This document shows, one piece after another, positions 1 to 10,944 of a stretch of DNA of 64,000 nt. The DNA comes from Lepidonotus clava (Eukaryota > Annelida > Polychaeta > Phyllodocida > Polynoidae). How positions within the stretch are numbered: position 1 is the stretch's first letter; every line of letters begins with the position of its first letter. Location: positions 48,045,627 through 48,109,626 of the forward strand of contig OW387147.1 in NCBI GenBank assembly GCA_936440205.1, read 5' to 3'. The position numbers and the translations under genes were made by a program. The notes below the pieces were generated by a model, which was not told the origin of the DNA, made no database searches, and worked only from the letters and a program-made list of their open reading frames with translations.

Positions 1-82
1 GGATACATACATGCATATGCCATATATGTGTTTATATCCCATTTTTGCATAAAATTTTTTGACAAAGTATAGTACAACACAT

Positions 83-770
83 ACTATAGACCCATGCACT
101 AAGAAAGGTTGACTTTTTCATCTTTTTACAGCCATTTATGAAGCATGTGAATCACACCATAGGAACTGCAGAATCATTTATTGGATACCTGAGGATGTAG
201 AAGACATTATTGTCTTTCCCTTAAGTGGTTATACAACATTATAGTCCAATTTTTCATGATTTGATGTGCAAAAGACCTTTCATGTCACAAATTTTCACAT
301 TAAGAACAGAATCCTAGAGTAAATCTCCATAGAGAATCTCTGAAATCATCAATTTTCGCACTTTTTAGCCATTTTGAAATTGTAAAGATTTAGCTGTAAA
401 ATTATGAATATATATAACAGCCACTAACATTATATATCATTATAATGTTCAAGTAAAGACAGATATGCCTAATAAATTTATTTTCACATATCACAAACAT
501 AACATTCTTTCTATACAGCCTCAAATCAGATTATATGACTTAATAGTAAAAGTTTTTTTAGTTTTTCCGAATTTGGTTCTAAATAGAATGTTTTCATTCT
601 ATGATATGTGTTACAAAACCAGTCTGGATGGATTGTCCAATTCATTCTGAATCCAATGGTATATGAAGTAATACTGTAGCTCATTTATCTAGAAAGTTCT
701 GGATGTTTGGAAAAAATGCTTTTTTCCATAACTTTTAAAGTCACCCTTTCTTGGTGCATGGGTCTATAGT
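83..770. mobile_element. MITE-like element with 34-bp terminal inverted repeats
   Basis: The segment starts with ACTATAGACCCATGCACTAA (83-116 arm) and ends with its near-perfect inverse complement (737-770), with about three mismatches over 34 bp. The interior is AT-rich and non-coding. I see no transposase. Size and structure fit a non-autonomous DNA transposon. The target duplication is not clear: the flanks are CATA on the left and TTAACA on the right. The superfamily is undetermined. Confidence 0.6.
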
Positions 771-775
771 TAACA

Positions 776-1116
776 TTAGTAAATAAACAACAGCCTATCT
801 GTGTCAATTCTCGGTATAAACAGTTCTGAAATAAGTAAATAAGTCAGAGCTATGTTCACGTCCAGGCCAGCTTAGAGTTAACCCTAACCCTAACTTTAAC
901 ATGGTGGAGTATTTAACTTACCAAACAATTCCTACTGCAGGGGGCAGGCCCATCCACCCAGATGGCTGTGTTCACATCCAGGGGCAGCTTAGGGTTAACC
1001 TTGACCATAACCTCAACATGGTGGAGTATTTACCTTACCAAGCACTTCCTGTGTGAGGGAGCAGGCCTGTCCACCCAGGCAGCAAGTGTGTTACTGTCCC
1101 GGGGCAGCTTAACCTT
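776..1116 (-). repeat. Displaced copy of the gene B exon-2-end repeat
   Basis: About two and a half diverged units (~115-120 bp each) match, on the minus strand, the end of gene B exon 2 plus its splice donor and intron start. Shared landmarks are the complement of CATCCACCCAGATGG, the GGGGCAGCTTAGG block, and TTTAACTTACCAAAC-type donors. The left flank 776-850 also matches 40,150-40,240, which lies beside the array in gene B. It may be a segmental duplicate of that intron, the relic of a paralogous gene, or a dispersed repeat that captured an exon end. No functional exon is visible. Confidence 0.6.
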
Positions 1117-1305
1117 AGACTAAAAAAAAAAGTTGTATTCAGGTAACATAGATGGAAAAATTAGGGTAGGTAGGGACCTTGGTAGTATTGATATAAAAAA
1201 AATTCCAAATATCCTCTAAAAACATTTTAATCATCTAAAATAGATGTTCTGAGCATCTATGTGTCGCTTTACAGTTTTCCATGCTTTTTTAGGTCAATTC
1301 TTTTG

Positions 1306-1310
<5 letters not shown>

Positions 1311-1350
<40 letters not shown>
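1311..1350 (+). repeat. Poly-A tract of 40 bases
   Basis: Forty consecutive A residues. It could be the tail of a plus-strand retroposed sequence lying at about 1,120-1,310 (a block sharing TTCAGGTAAC and the TAGGGTAGGTAGG/CCTACCTACCC motif with 41,850-42,150). On the minus strand it abuts the end of the L1-like ORF1 remnant. Confidence 0.7.
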
Positions 1351-1351
<1 letters not shown>

Positions 1352-1352
<1 letters not shown>

Positions 1353-1985
1353 GGGGGAACAGACCAAGGTTTGAGATTCCCTTCAGTCGATTTCAAATAC
1401 ATCAGTATTGCCCTTGAATGGTTACCCAGTCTATGGACCCTTTGCACAACTTCAAAACTGTATGCCCCTATAGACCTATCAACCACTGACAATATGTCCA
1501 CTGCTATATCGTTCACATTTTCCCGATTAGTTTCTTGTACTCCTAGCTTACAATAAGCTGGTTCTTCCTTCAATTCATATTATCTAGCTGCGCTACCTTT
1601 AACTCTAAATAATCCAACATAAGTCCCAAGTCTCTACTTACCTTTTGGATACCCACACTTGATCTCTGCTTTTATGTCCTTCATTTTCTTTGCAATATCG
1701 TTGATATTTTCATGCGCAAAATCAACTGACTTTTGTGTGTTAGTTATGGACAATGTGAGAGTATCTAATGTTGCACCTTGAGATGTTAATTTCTCAGAGA
1801 TTGTCTGTAGGATGGCAATTAAGGCAGGGTGGGGAGTTTCTAATACCATGTCATTTTTACTCACTTCATTGTTTACAGTGTCTTTCATGATCTTATCCTC
1901 ATTGTTTGGCTTCTGTGGGATTAGTGTAGCACTACTTTTTTGTGTTGTGACATGATCAATTGGTAAAGGGTTAATCAAGGTTGGT
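1352..1985 (-). pseudogene. L1/Tx1-type LINE ORF1 remnant
   Basis: On the minus strand, 1,978-1,634 encodes 114 aa with a heptad-like coiled-coil stretch (repeated ISEKL, LDTLTLSI, INDIAKKMKDIKAEI). After a short gap, 1,573-1,352 encodes GVQETN..NDIAVDIL and VQRVHRLGN-SRAILMYL. This order, coiled coil then a GVxE...RxHRLG...R.I.V.FL module, is that of the L1 ORF1 RNA-binding (Transposase_22/RRM-like) protein. The linker in between reads LELKVAQLDNMN-(stop)-RKN, matching the usual L..LE..SRRNN, so one stop plus a frame change separates the halves. The basic C-terminal domain and all of ORF2 are missing. It is a dead 5' fragment. Confidence 0.6.
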
Positions 1986-2516
1986 TAAAAAATATCCTCA
2001 TACTTTTAAATAGAATAATCTGACTTAACTGAACAATCCGATGCACTGTCCGATTCCCCCAGTTTGTTTGTCTCATGGTCTGGCATGTTTGCTTTGTTTG
2101 TTGCCAGTGGGTGCAGTTGTGGTAATTATCACTGATCAGTTAGTAATCCTTGCAGAATCAGTCTCAAAATCACTTCCAGACAAATCAGTCTCATTAGATC
2201 ACCCTCCTTAGTAGTCATTTTGGCAAATATGTTGCTGTTGATCACTTTAAATCACAGATTTACACTCCTCGAGCTCTCACACCTCTGCTTGGTCCTCCAT
2301 GGCAATATCAATTAGAAGGTCCGATGGTAAGACATGATTATCTTGGCAATTTACATATATTAGTGAGCCCAAATTCTCAAAATAACACATGGGTATAATA
2401 CCTACATATATATATGCAAAAGCTTAAAATGATATGAATTTGTTTTTTTCCAGACCTAAATGGCTCCAAATTGCTGAATTGGCCCATTTCTATGAGAATT
2501 GACCATATATGCATTT
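1986..2516. other. Non-coding stretch, nothing recognised
   Basis: AT-rich sequence with no sustained frame and no recognisable repeat between the LINE ORF1 remnant and the Ngaro element. Confidence 0.5.
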
Positions 2517-2683
2517 AGCTAACCATTAATTATTGTTATTTACTGGTGTTATAAATTGGGACAGGTACCTGCTCCTCCTTTGCTGCCACCTAGTGGTTCC
2601 TGACATTAGGGGATAGGGGGAGCTCAGTGTTCTTTGTCTCTCAGTACCTGTCCAACCTTGGTTCCATGTGCATCGGTTAATAA
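2517..2683 (+). repeat. Ngaro A1 direct repeat
   Basis: A 167-bp repeat beginning AGCTAACCATTAATTATTG and ending GCATCGGTTAATAA. It is matched by A2 at 7,220-7,386 with about eight differences seen by eye. Confidence 0.88.
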
Positions 2684-2837
2684 GATTCTCCTGCCATGTT
2701 CAATTTTTTCCGGGCGAGTCATGTGTTCTTGACCTTTTTTGCCATTATTATGATAAAGAATTGCAGGTCAGGCTGTGGTTTAGACCATACCCCACCTTTT
2801 GGCAGCCTTTGCAAGACTGTTATTGCGAGGGAAACTA

Positions 2838-4064
2838 TGGAAAAGTTGTCAACCACCGACGACATGGCAGCCGGTAAGCCAAGCCGGGATGACCCGGGTT
2901 ATACGGATTACATGGAAGAGGAAATTTTGAAATCAATGCAATTCAAGCTTACGCACGATAATGCGTTGCAACGCATAATGGACAGGTTGGACCGCATGGA
3001 CGTTCTAGAAACTGCACGAGAAACTACACGTGAGAATTTCAATAAGGAGCTAATTTCTCGTCTGGAACGGGTGGAAACGGTTACGACTACTGCACCGGTC
3101 ACTGGTGTCCACGCACCCCCCGGCACCACCTCCACCACCACCACCGCCATTGGTATTCAACCCGGCGCCGTCCACTTTTGTTGGTACGGGCGCACGTCCA
3201 AAATTTCCCGTGGATCATCGTGATACATCTCAAGATTTTTCTCAGGGAATATCAGTTGGATCATCGCGGGCTTCTGGATTTTCACACGGAATTTCTGGGA
3301 TTTCTCATGGAATTTCTACGTCTCGCGGAGCCTTTGGGGGGACCGCGGTTCCACCACCTGTTGCCGGACACTCGCAGGGGTACACTCCGCCTCAGCCTGC
3401 CAATACTGCTGCTGCAGATTATGTGGCCGGCCCGCTCACCTCAGCCTTACAGCAGCTGTCGTTGGCCATTGATCCTACTCCTACGGCGATGTCCAAAGGT
3501 TTGATTTGTAGACCAGAATGCTACATCCAACATTTGGATAACGGTGTTGCTGTCAAAAGTTTAGATCATACAAAAATGTCTTACAAAGAATTGGTTTCGG
3601 GAATGGGTCGCGTTCTCCAATACCTTGTAACTGTTGGAGGTGACAGCCTATCATACCTTAAGCATTTCAATTTTGTAATGTCGCAAGCAGCTAGACATCA
3701 TTTTAATGATCAGGCTTTCGTTGGTTATGACAGGTGCATTGTAGATCAGGTTATCAGAGGTGAATCAGTTACATTTTTGGTAGGAGATCCGTTGTCTGTG
3801 GCCAGCCATTTCCATGTAGGTAACTATTTGGCTCCTAAAGCCTATCCCAATCGTGGTAGAGGTAGGGGTTACAGTGGTTATCGTGGCAGGTCTAGACAGG
3901 TAGGATCCGACTTTGATCGGCAAGCAATGCCTGAAGGTTTTCCTGACGACTTGTGCTACAATTTTAATTACAAGTCATGCTCGGGCAAATGTGGAAAATC
4001 CCACATGTGTAGGTTGTGCAAAAAATCACACAGGGCCTTGGATTGTCCAGACAAAACACAATGA
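2838..4064 (+). mobile_element. Ngaro gag-like region
   Basis: The N-terminal part is acidic and coiled-coil-like (EEEILKSMQFKL..., ISRLERVETV), followed by a Pro/Gly-rich linker. A conserved block containing SLDHTKMSYKELVSGM recurs in the copy at 24.8-25.4 kb. The C-terminus has a Cys/His-rich zinc-binding motif (CYNFNYKSCSGKCGKSHMC...CKKSH...DC) after an Arg/Gly-rich patch, consistent with a nucleic-acid-binding Gag. It is a fossil region of the element. Confidence 0.7.
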
Positions 4065-4142
4065 CTATCGCCAGGTATTGTTATTGCAACCGATTGTAAT
4101 AGTGAGTTACATAATCGGTCAACAACTGACCTACTGACCGAC

Positions 4143-6191
4143 TTGCACGACTCTGATTACCCGGTCATTTCAGATTGGTTATTTCAACCTCCTAACAGTG
4201 TAGGCTGTGATCTTTCAGTCACGGGTTTTGATTCCAATAATAGCCAGCGGTTGTTATATAAGGATAATTTAGACGATTACTCAGGTCCTGATACACTTGT
4301 TCAAAATATCAAGAGCCAGCAGTTAATTGATTATCCTATGATTGATTTGCTTGCTTTTGAAAGCTGCGATGATGAATCTGATTTCACCATGACCAATGCC
4401 AGCGGCATTACACTCGATAGTACATGTAGCATTTCGAATGCGGTGGTAGAACCCGATTCTTTACTCGAATGTACTAATTTTGAAAGTGATCATTGTGTCA
4501 GCTTGTATCGTGCCAAACCTGTTATATCGCGATTATGTCCACTATCTATCCGTGTCAAGCCTAGGCATACTATTGGAGGTATTGATTGTAGCCTAAATTT
4601 ATGTGCATGGCAATATTACCTGGCTTTTGAAACGGATCCGGCAGCCTACGACTTCTTATATAATGGTGTTCAAAATGGATTTTCCATTATAGATGACGAT
4701 GTACCTATTGAGGGTTATCACTGTACTAATTACAAATCTGTTCTAGTTGGCGATGCTTTCAATTGTATTGATAGTATAATTAAAGACGAATTAGATCAAG
4801 GTAAATTTGTGATTTCTGAAAGTGTTCCAAAGTGTGTACACTCATTGGGTGCAGTCCCTAAACCCGATGGATCTTTTCGTCCTATCACTGATTGTCGTCA
4901 ACCTTTACATGAATCAATTAACAATTTCATGCATACTACACATCGTCCGTTCAATTATTTTACTATTGATCAAGTATCTTCCAAGTTGTCACATAATTGT
5001 TATATGGCCTCGGTGGATATTTCGTCCGCCTACAGATCTGTTCCTGTTGCAGCGGACCACTGGACCTACCTAGGCTTACAATGGGTCATTGATGGCCACG
5101 AATGTTACCTAAAAGACACTAAATTGTGCTTTGGCTTAAGTTGTGAGCCATATATATTTACTAATATTACTGAATTTGTAATGCGCACTATGTCTAGATT
5201 AGGCTTTGCCCATGTTTGTGGGTACATTGATGACTTTATTGTATTTGGTGAATCTGCGGAAGAATGCCTACTGGCACAGACCACACTCATTACCCTCCTG
5301 GGTGATCTGGGTTTCCATGTTTCCTGGAAAAAGTGTATTTCTCCTTCACAGAGGATTAGGTACCTGGGAATTGATTTCGATTCGGTAAACCTATCTTTGA
5401 GCCTTCCTGCTGATAAAATGTATAAATTGCATCAGGAACTGTTTTGTTTCAAAGATAAATCTCGTGCAACAAAACATCAGTTGCAAAAGTTATGTGGTTT
5501 AATTTCACACTGTGCCAAGGTAGTGAGAGGTGGACGCATTTTCTCACGAAGGTTGATAAGTTTGTTATCAAATTTGTCGGACGGTAACCCCCGAATCCGT
5601 TTGTCAAACGATTTCCATCTTGACATACAATGGTGGTTAGATTTTTCTAAAATCTTCAATGGTAAGGAGAAAATCATTCACACCAATTTTGGTGATGGTC
5701 CGGTTTTATATACGGACTCTTGTCTCAAGGGTTATGGTATACTGTTTGATACAGACTGGCAGGCTGGGTTTTTCAACTTGGATTCTGAGCCTGAAGGTGT
5801 ATTGGAATGCGACCCTTCCCATAATCATTGGGTCAACACTACTGCGGCGCCTAACGGCCGCATTAGTTACCTGGAATTAATTCCCATTGACCTGGCCTTG
5901 TTAAGGTATGGTGTGAATTGGAGTAATTCTCATGTTCTCTGTATGACGGATAATACACAAGTAATGGCGTGCATAAACAATAGTACTAGTGCAAACAGCT
6001 TGACAATGGCTGTTCTTAGAGATATTTTTTGGGAATGTGTCTCTCATAATATTTATCTCTGCGCTAGGCACATTCCTGGTGTGTATAATGTCATTTCAGA
6101 TGTGTTGTCACGTGTTTATGAACATGGAAACTTACATGGGTTACAACAATTTCCTATTTGTTGCAGTGGACATATCACAGTTGGATCATGA
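4143..6191 (+). mobile_element. Ngaro reverse transcriptase and RNase H region
   Basis: A 682-residue open frame. The RT palm motifs are visible: GAVPKPDGSFRPITDCR, then YMASVDISSAYRSVPV, LCFGLSCEPYIFT, and the catalytic GYIDDFIVFG (YxDD type) near 5,220. After the RT thumb comes an RNase H-like region with VLYTDSCLKGYGI, ELIPIDLALL and the acidic CMTDNTQVM. This order is standard for DIRS/Ngaro polyproteins. The same RT family recurs, incomplete, at 25.9-26.8 kb. Confidence 0.85.
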
Positions 6192-7110
6192 ACTTTCAAC
6201 GACTATCTCAGCTGCTTGGTCAGCCAATACATTGTCCGTCAGGAACTCTCAGTGGAAAAAATTTCTACAATTTTGTTTGGACATCAATGCTGCTCCTTTG
6301 CCAGCATCACCGGAGACTGTCGGCAGATTTTTAGTATGGCTGGGCAGGTCTTGCAAATACTCCACGATTAACAATTACTTGTCGTCCATTATTTCCCTAC
6401 ATAAATTTTATGGTTATGTTCCATTGTTTAGAGAATGTTTTTTCATTAAAATGGTCCTTAAAGGATTAAAAGTCCAACTTGGAGACGGCAAAAATCAAAT
6501 GCAACCTTTCACTGTGGAACATTTAAAAGCTATGCATTCAAAAATGATTTTGACTCCCCTAAATGATACGTTGTGGTCAATTGTTATACTGTCGTTCAGA
6601 TCCTTGCTTAGGAAGTCGAACCTGTTACCTACGACAGTTAACGATGACAAACATGTGTTGAGACGTTCAGATGTGACTTTTTACAGTTGGGGCATGATGC
6701 TCAACGTAAAGTCTACAAAAACTTTGCAGCATGGGGAATATGTTTTACAGATTCCTTTACATTATGTTCAGGAAAAGGCCTTTTGTGCAATAACTCAGCT
6801 GTATAGACATTTTCAAATGTACCCTGCACCATCCTCAAGTGTTCTGTTTGTGAAACAAGGAACTTCAGGTCTAACGCCTGTCTTATATTCAGACGTTCTG
6901 AGATTCATCAAGTCGTCCTCTGCTACCATAGGCCTTGATCCTACTTAGTATGGATGTCATTCACTTCGGAGGAGTGGTGCTGCATTTATGCACCAAATAA
7001 ACATTCCGTTACAGGACATTATGTCCATGGGCGACTGGCAATCTATGTCAGTTTTGGACTATTTAGTAACCCCCCTTCATCGCAAAAGAGACATTCAAGG
7101 ACTTATTTCT
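6180..7110 (+). mobile_element. Ngaro tyrosine recombinase region
   Basis: Starts with a phage-integrase SAM-like N-terminal domain (LSTTISAAWSANTLSVRNSQWKKF...FLVWLGRSCKYSTINNYLSS). The catalytic domain has an arginine in SFRSLLRKSNLL and a HSLRRSG box, followed by the DIMSMGDW block near the C-terminus. This YR replaces the DDE integrase of LTR elements. The region is broken in this copy. Confidence 0.75.
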
Positions 7111-7138
7111 CACTATTTTTCTTTATAATGGGAGAATT

Positions 7139-7492
7139 GGCGGACATATTTATCGCCACCGGCTCCCAAGTCCACTATAACTATGTGTTTGGTTTTCTTT
7201 TGTTTATGGAGCACTTTATAGCTAACCATTAATTATTGTTATTTACTAGTGTTATAAATTGGGACAGGTACCTGCTCCTCCCTTGCTGCCACCTGGTGGT
7301 TCCTGAAATTAGGGGATAGGGGGAGCTCAGTGTTCTTTCTCTCTCAATAACTGTCCAACCTTGGTTCCATGTGCATCGGTTAATAAAAAAAAAAAAGAAA
7401 AAAAAAGAAGGGCGGACATATTTATCGCCGCCGGCTCCCAAGTCCACCATAACTATGTGTTTGGTATTCTTTTGTTTATGGAGCACTTTATA
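7139..7492 (+). repeat. Ngaro B1-A2-B2 right-end repeats
   Basis: B1 (7,139-7,220) begins GGCGGACATATTTATCGCC and ends GCACTTTATA. A2 (7,220-7,386) follows directly. An A-rich spacer (7,387-7,410) precedes B2 (7,411-7,492). B1 and B2 differ at about three positions. A2 plus B2 with A1 and B1 can reconstitute a circular intermediate junction in this family. Confidence 0.85.
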
Positions 7493-8682
7493 AAAGATAA
7501 AGCATATATATATTAAGTGCAATATTGATGTTCAAAAACTGTCATCAAAATTTGATTCTACAAGTTCCCAGTAATGTCCATCAAAATATATTTTCATTAT
7601 GTATATCAAAAATAGAATATTTAATTTAATTGGCTATTTGTTTAGTCATATATAATATAGACATAAAAGATTAGGAACACAACAACAGGATGAGATAAGT
7701 GCAACCATAGAAAAACACACCTTAACAATGGTGATTCACCTTGTCATTCTGGTCTTTAGTCACCTTACCATCACAAGATAACTAGTTTTTATTCATTCTT
7801 TGAAATGTTCATATCAAGGAGATTGTGTCCCTGGGTCTTTAAAGGTATAGGATCTTCGCAATTTGCTTAGGGTAAAGGAGGGTAATATGGGCATAGCAGG
7901 GTAACATGGGGACCCCTGGTATTGAAAAATCTATCAGATCTAGGTGGTGCAATTTTGTGTTTTCTTGTAAAGGGTCAGATTTTATTTTATAAGGTAGGTA
8001 GGTTGTCTGGTAGATTCCTATTTAAACCTTACATTTTCTACCCAGGGAAATAACAGAAATGATAATACTCTGATCTAAACTCCTAAGTACAGGAGCCAGG
8101 GGAATAACAAAATCTTATTCCCCTTAAGAACCAAGGAAACGTCAGGACAGTTAGGACACGCCCCCTTTTTCCAGTTTAAACCAATAGAATTGAAGAGGTC
8201 AGGGGAATTACAAAATGTTTTTTATCCTGGAAAACCAAGGAGACTTTTGGACGTTTGGCCATTCCCCCTAGTTCCCATTCAACCAATAGGAAAGCAGACA
8301 ATATAAATACATAAAACATTATAGATCTGACAGTATCTCATGGAAAATCTGAGGAAATTTGGCAGTTTTTGATGTTTTCTGACAGATATTTCAACTAAAA
8401 ATATGAAAACTAAATGGTATTATCAACCCAAAATTATTTTGGCCATATGCCTCCTTCAGGTTTCAACTAATCAAAACTCAGCATCCAAAGCTTTGAAGTT
8501 GCATTGCTAGATCGCATTGTTATATCACCTTGCCCTGCCCCCTCATTCGATCATTTGTCATAACTTTTGTCATTCAATATCTCCATCAATTTTCAATCAA
8601 TTTCCTTGATTCAAAAACTATAATGAATATTAGTAGTTCACATGTCCATTTTAATTTACTGCTTTGTAGGTCATAAAATAAA

Positions 8683-8826
8683 TCCAGTACAGACCTTGCA
8701 TTGATATCAAAAACGTTATTCCCTGGGTCTCTCCAGGGTTGAGGGCTGCAGAGTAGCGCTGGTCTGAGACCCTGGAATGAAGCAGGGAATAACTTTTTCG
8801 ATATCAATCGGAGGTCAGTACTGTAT
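8683..8826. repeat. Small inverted-repeat (MITE-like) hairpin
   Basis: The left arm contains ATTGATATCAAAAACGTTATTCCCTG (8,700-8,725) and the right arm carries its near-perfect inverse complement (8,783-8,808). Weaker pairing extends outwards to about 8,683 and 8,826. The loop is about 57 bp and includes a partly pairing GGTCTC/GAGACC core. Confidence 0.6.
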
Positions 8827-9215
8827 ATACATTACCTAAGCATGTTTGTAGAAGCAGGCAACATTTTATTTTTTCAGTTAAATGGCCACGTGAGTTTCTG
8901 ACACTCAAATACGTCAGATTTTGAACATAATTACATCTCTGGAAATCAAAATATTGTGACCATTTAACTGTTATCAAATAGGATAAACCATTTAGAATGT
9001 AAAAGGTGGAGAATGGAAAGGGATGACAATCACAATGTTTTACCCATAACAGTATTTAGGAAAAGGTACCTATTGTCATATTGGGTAACATCATGCCCAC
9101 AATTTTATGGTTATGTTCTAACTATTAGGCAGTGGTGGATGTGGATGTCTTAATGTCATCCCCTATTATTGCTTTCACTTCAGTTTGGGTCTGGATAAAT
9201 CACTTTATGTGGTAT

Positions 9216-9348
9216 GAATGTGATCAATTTTTCATGATGCACATGGTTAGGACTGAAGCTCCAGCACTGATATTCTTTTTTTTATATGAATATCATGGCT
9301 GGAGCTTCAGCCCTAACCACGTGCATCATGAAAAATTCACATATGTTC
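9216..9348. repeat. Long near-perfect hairpin, ~58-bp arms and 12-bp loop
   Basis: The left arm (9,216-9,275) and right arm (9,288-9,348) share, inverted, the core TTTTTCATGATGCAC...GGTTAGG.CTGAAGCTCCAG...TGATATTC, with only about seven to nine mismatches. The loop is T-rich. It may be a MITE remnant, or a locus giving an extended RNA hairpin. Nothing proves transcription. Confidence 0.7.
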
Positions 9349-10300
9349 TGATTATAAGATAATAATTTGACATAAAACCAAAAGGTATGTAACATAATGT
9401 TTCTGAAGTCCCAGGGATTCTTACACTCTTTATTTCATCATTCTACAATAAATCGTGTCTTTACAATTGTATGTACAATACAATCCATTATGTCCAATTC
9501 AGGACTCAATCTAGCAGTAATGCCAGTATCTAGAAAAGGGCTCTTCTGTGCATTTACTAAGAAATATATAGACAAAAACACATTTTTTAAAATTATTTTG
9601 TGGACAATTTTGACTTACATGAAATTTTGTAGAGACTCTCATCACCATTATAAAAATATTAGGATTTTCATAACCAATGCATCATGGGAAATTCTAAATG
9701 GAATGTTTTTTTTAGCAGATTTTCAAAAACATGATTAAGGTTAGCAAGTTGCCGTGCTTACTGAAAAAAGAATATCGAGAATGAAAAGAATATTCTTCAT
9801 AGATAATGTAGAAAATGTTTTACTCTTCTAAATATTGCAAACATTTAGCGGAACAACAATCCCTATCAAAAGTTATTGTACTTTTGGTATTCATGACAAT
9901 CGGAAAACTTATTTTTCTTGATAAAACATATTCAACTTTAAGTTGCCATTACATGGAAACAAACACACAATAGGGAATAAGGTGTTCTTAGTGTATGAGA
10001 GGTGGCAAGGTTCATACAAACATATCTCAGCTTGTATCAGGAATATTTTAAAATGGTTTGCAGCATTTGAAAGAAGAGTAGTTTCTCTACAATTGTGTTA
10101 TATTTCATGACATGGTAAATTACCAATAAGTCCCATTTCCCAAAAATGCTCCCAAATTTGCAAATGTACCAAATAAAATTGGTGACAAAACATGCACGGC
10201 AATCACACTTATTTGACTAATCATACAGACGAAATATATGATTGGCTATTTCGTTCCATATCTTTTGACAGGCATCAGTATTCTGAAGTGATTTAATACC

Positions 10301-10944
10301 CAGGTGTCCAAAGATGGGCGCTAATGAGGATCGTATGTCGTTAAATGACATTTTTGTCCTCGGTTCCTGACAGGTAGAAGGTACACCCAAGCAAGCACTA
10401 AGTTAAAAGCTGTCAACCTGGACTCCCGGGCCCTAATTTGATTAGTATCATTGCCACAGTTTCTTCTGTTTGGTTTGAGAGATGGTGAGGCCCTGTCATG
10501 GAAACGACACACTCCAGGCTTCAACTTTGAAAGGAACGGACGGAGTTGGTCCAGTCCTCTGCCAGCACAGGCAGCTTTATTATAGTCTCTAAGCATTCAT
10601 CTAACATCTGCGTAAGTTTGAGAATTATTATATGATTATCAAGAAATCATGCCCAATACCAGTATTTACTTTTAACAGTCATGACAGAATAACTAAAAAA
10701 TAGAATGTATATGAAATCTGTACTTCATAAAATTGAGCTTCAGTAATTGTATCTCATCCTCAAAGGTCTCAGTAAGCCCTTGGTCACACAATGCATACCC
10801 ACTTCTCTCCTGGTATTTGCAGAGCTGAGGATATCTTACAACCAGTGCATGCAACAAGCCAGCTTACATTTATAATTGAAGCCACAGGAGGCAGCAAAGG
10901 ATCATTCACACTCAGTCACGGGGAACTTTAATTTTGGACAAGAC
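10301..10944 (+). promoter_or_regulatory. Probable 5' UTR/upstream region of the GPCR gene
   Basis: There is a good donor at 10,612 (C|GTAAGT) and a good acceptor at 10,816-10,822 (TTTGCAG). Together they would allow a non-coding first exon joined to the coding exon upstream of the ATG at 10,945. I see no clear TATA box. This is inference from splice consensus only. Confidence 0.3.

Larger units (their letters stand above)
2517..7492 (+). mobile_element. Ngaro-type YR retrotransposon, nearly whole
   Basis: A 5-kb element with the split direct repeat layout typical of Ngaro: A1 (2,517-2,683), coding body, B1 (7,139-7,220), A2 (7,220-7,386), short A-rich spacer, B2 (7,411-7,492). The body carries a gag-like region, reverse transcriptase plus RNase H, and a tyrosine recombinase. 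There is no aspartic protease or DDE integrase, as expected for DIRS/Ngaro elements, which integrate through a YR rather than an integrase. By eye the A repeats differ at about 5% and the B repeats at about 4%, so the insertion is moderately young. The element appears nearly complete but broken, with perhaps two or three interruptions. Confidence 0.88.
7493..10300. other. Intergenic, AT-rich, two hairpin repeats
   Basis: No gene is recognised. Apart from the inverted repeats at 8,683-8,826 and 9,216-9,348, I note two diverged direct copies of a GGGGAATNACAAAAT...ACCAAGGA block at about 8,100-8,300. Short open frames here lack any recognisable motif. Confidence 0.5.

Noticed and set aside
876-900. 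Telomere-like TAACCCTAACCC
   Set aside because: Only two to three units, inside the exon-derived repeat, so not a telomere.
10876-10944. GPCR starting at 10,876
   Set aside because: That codon is TTG directly after a stop. The first ATG in frame is 10,945.
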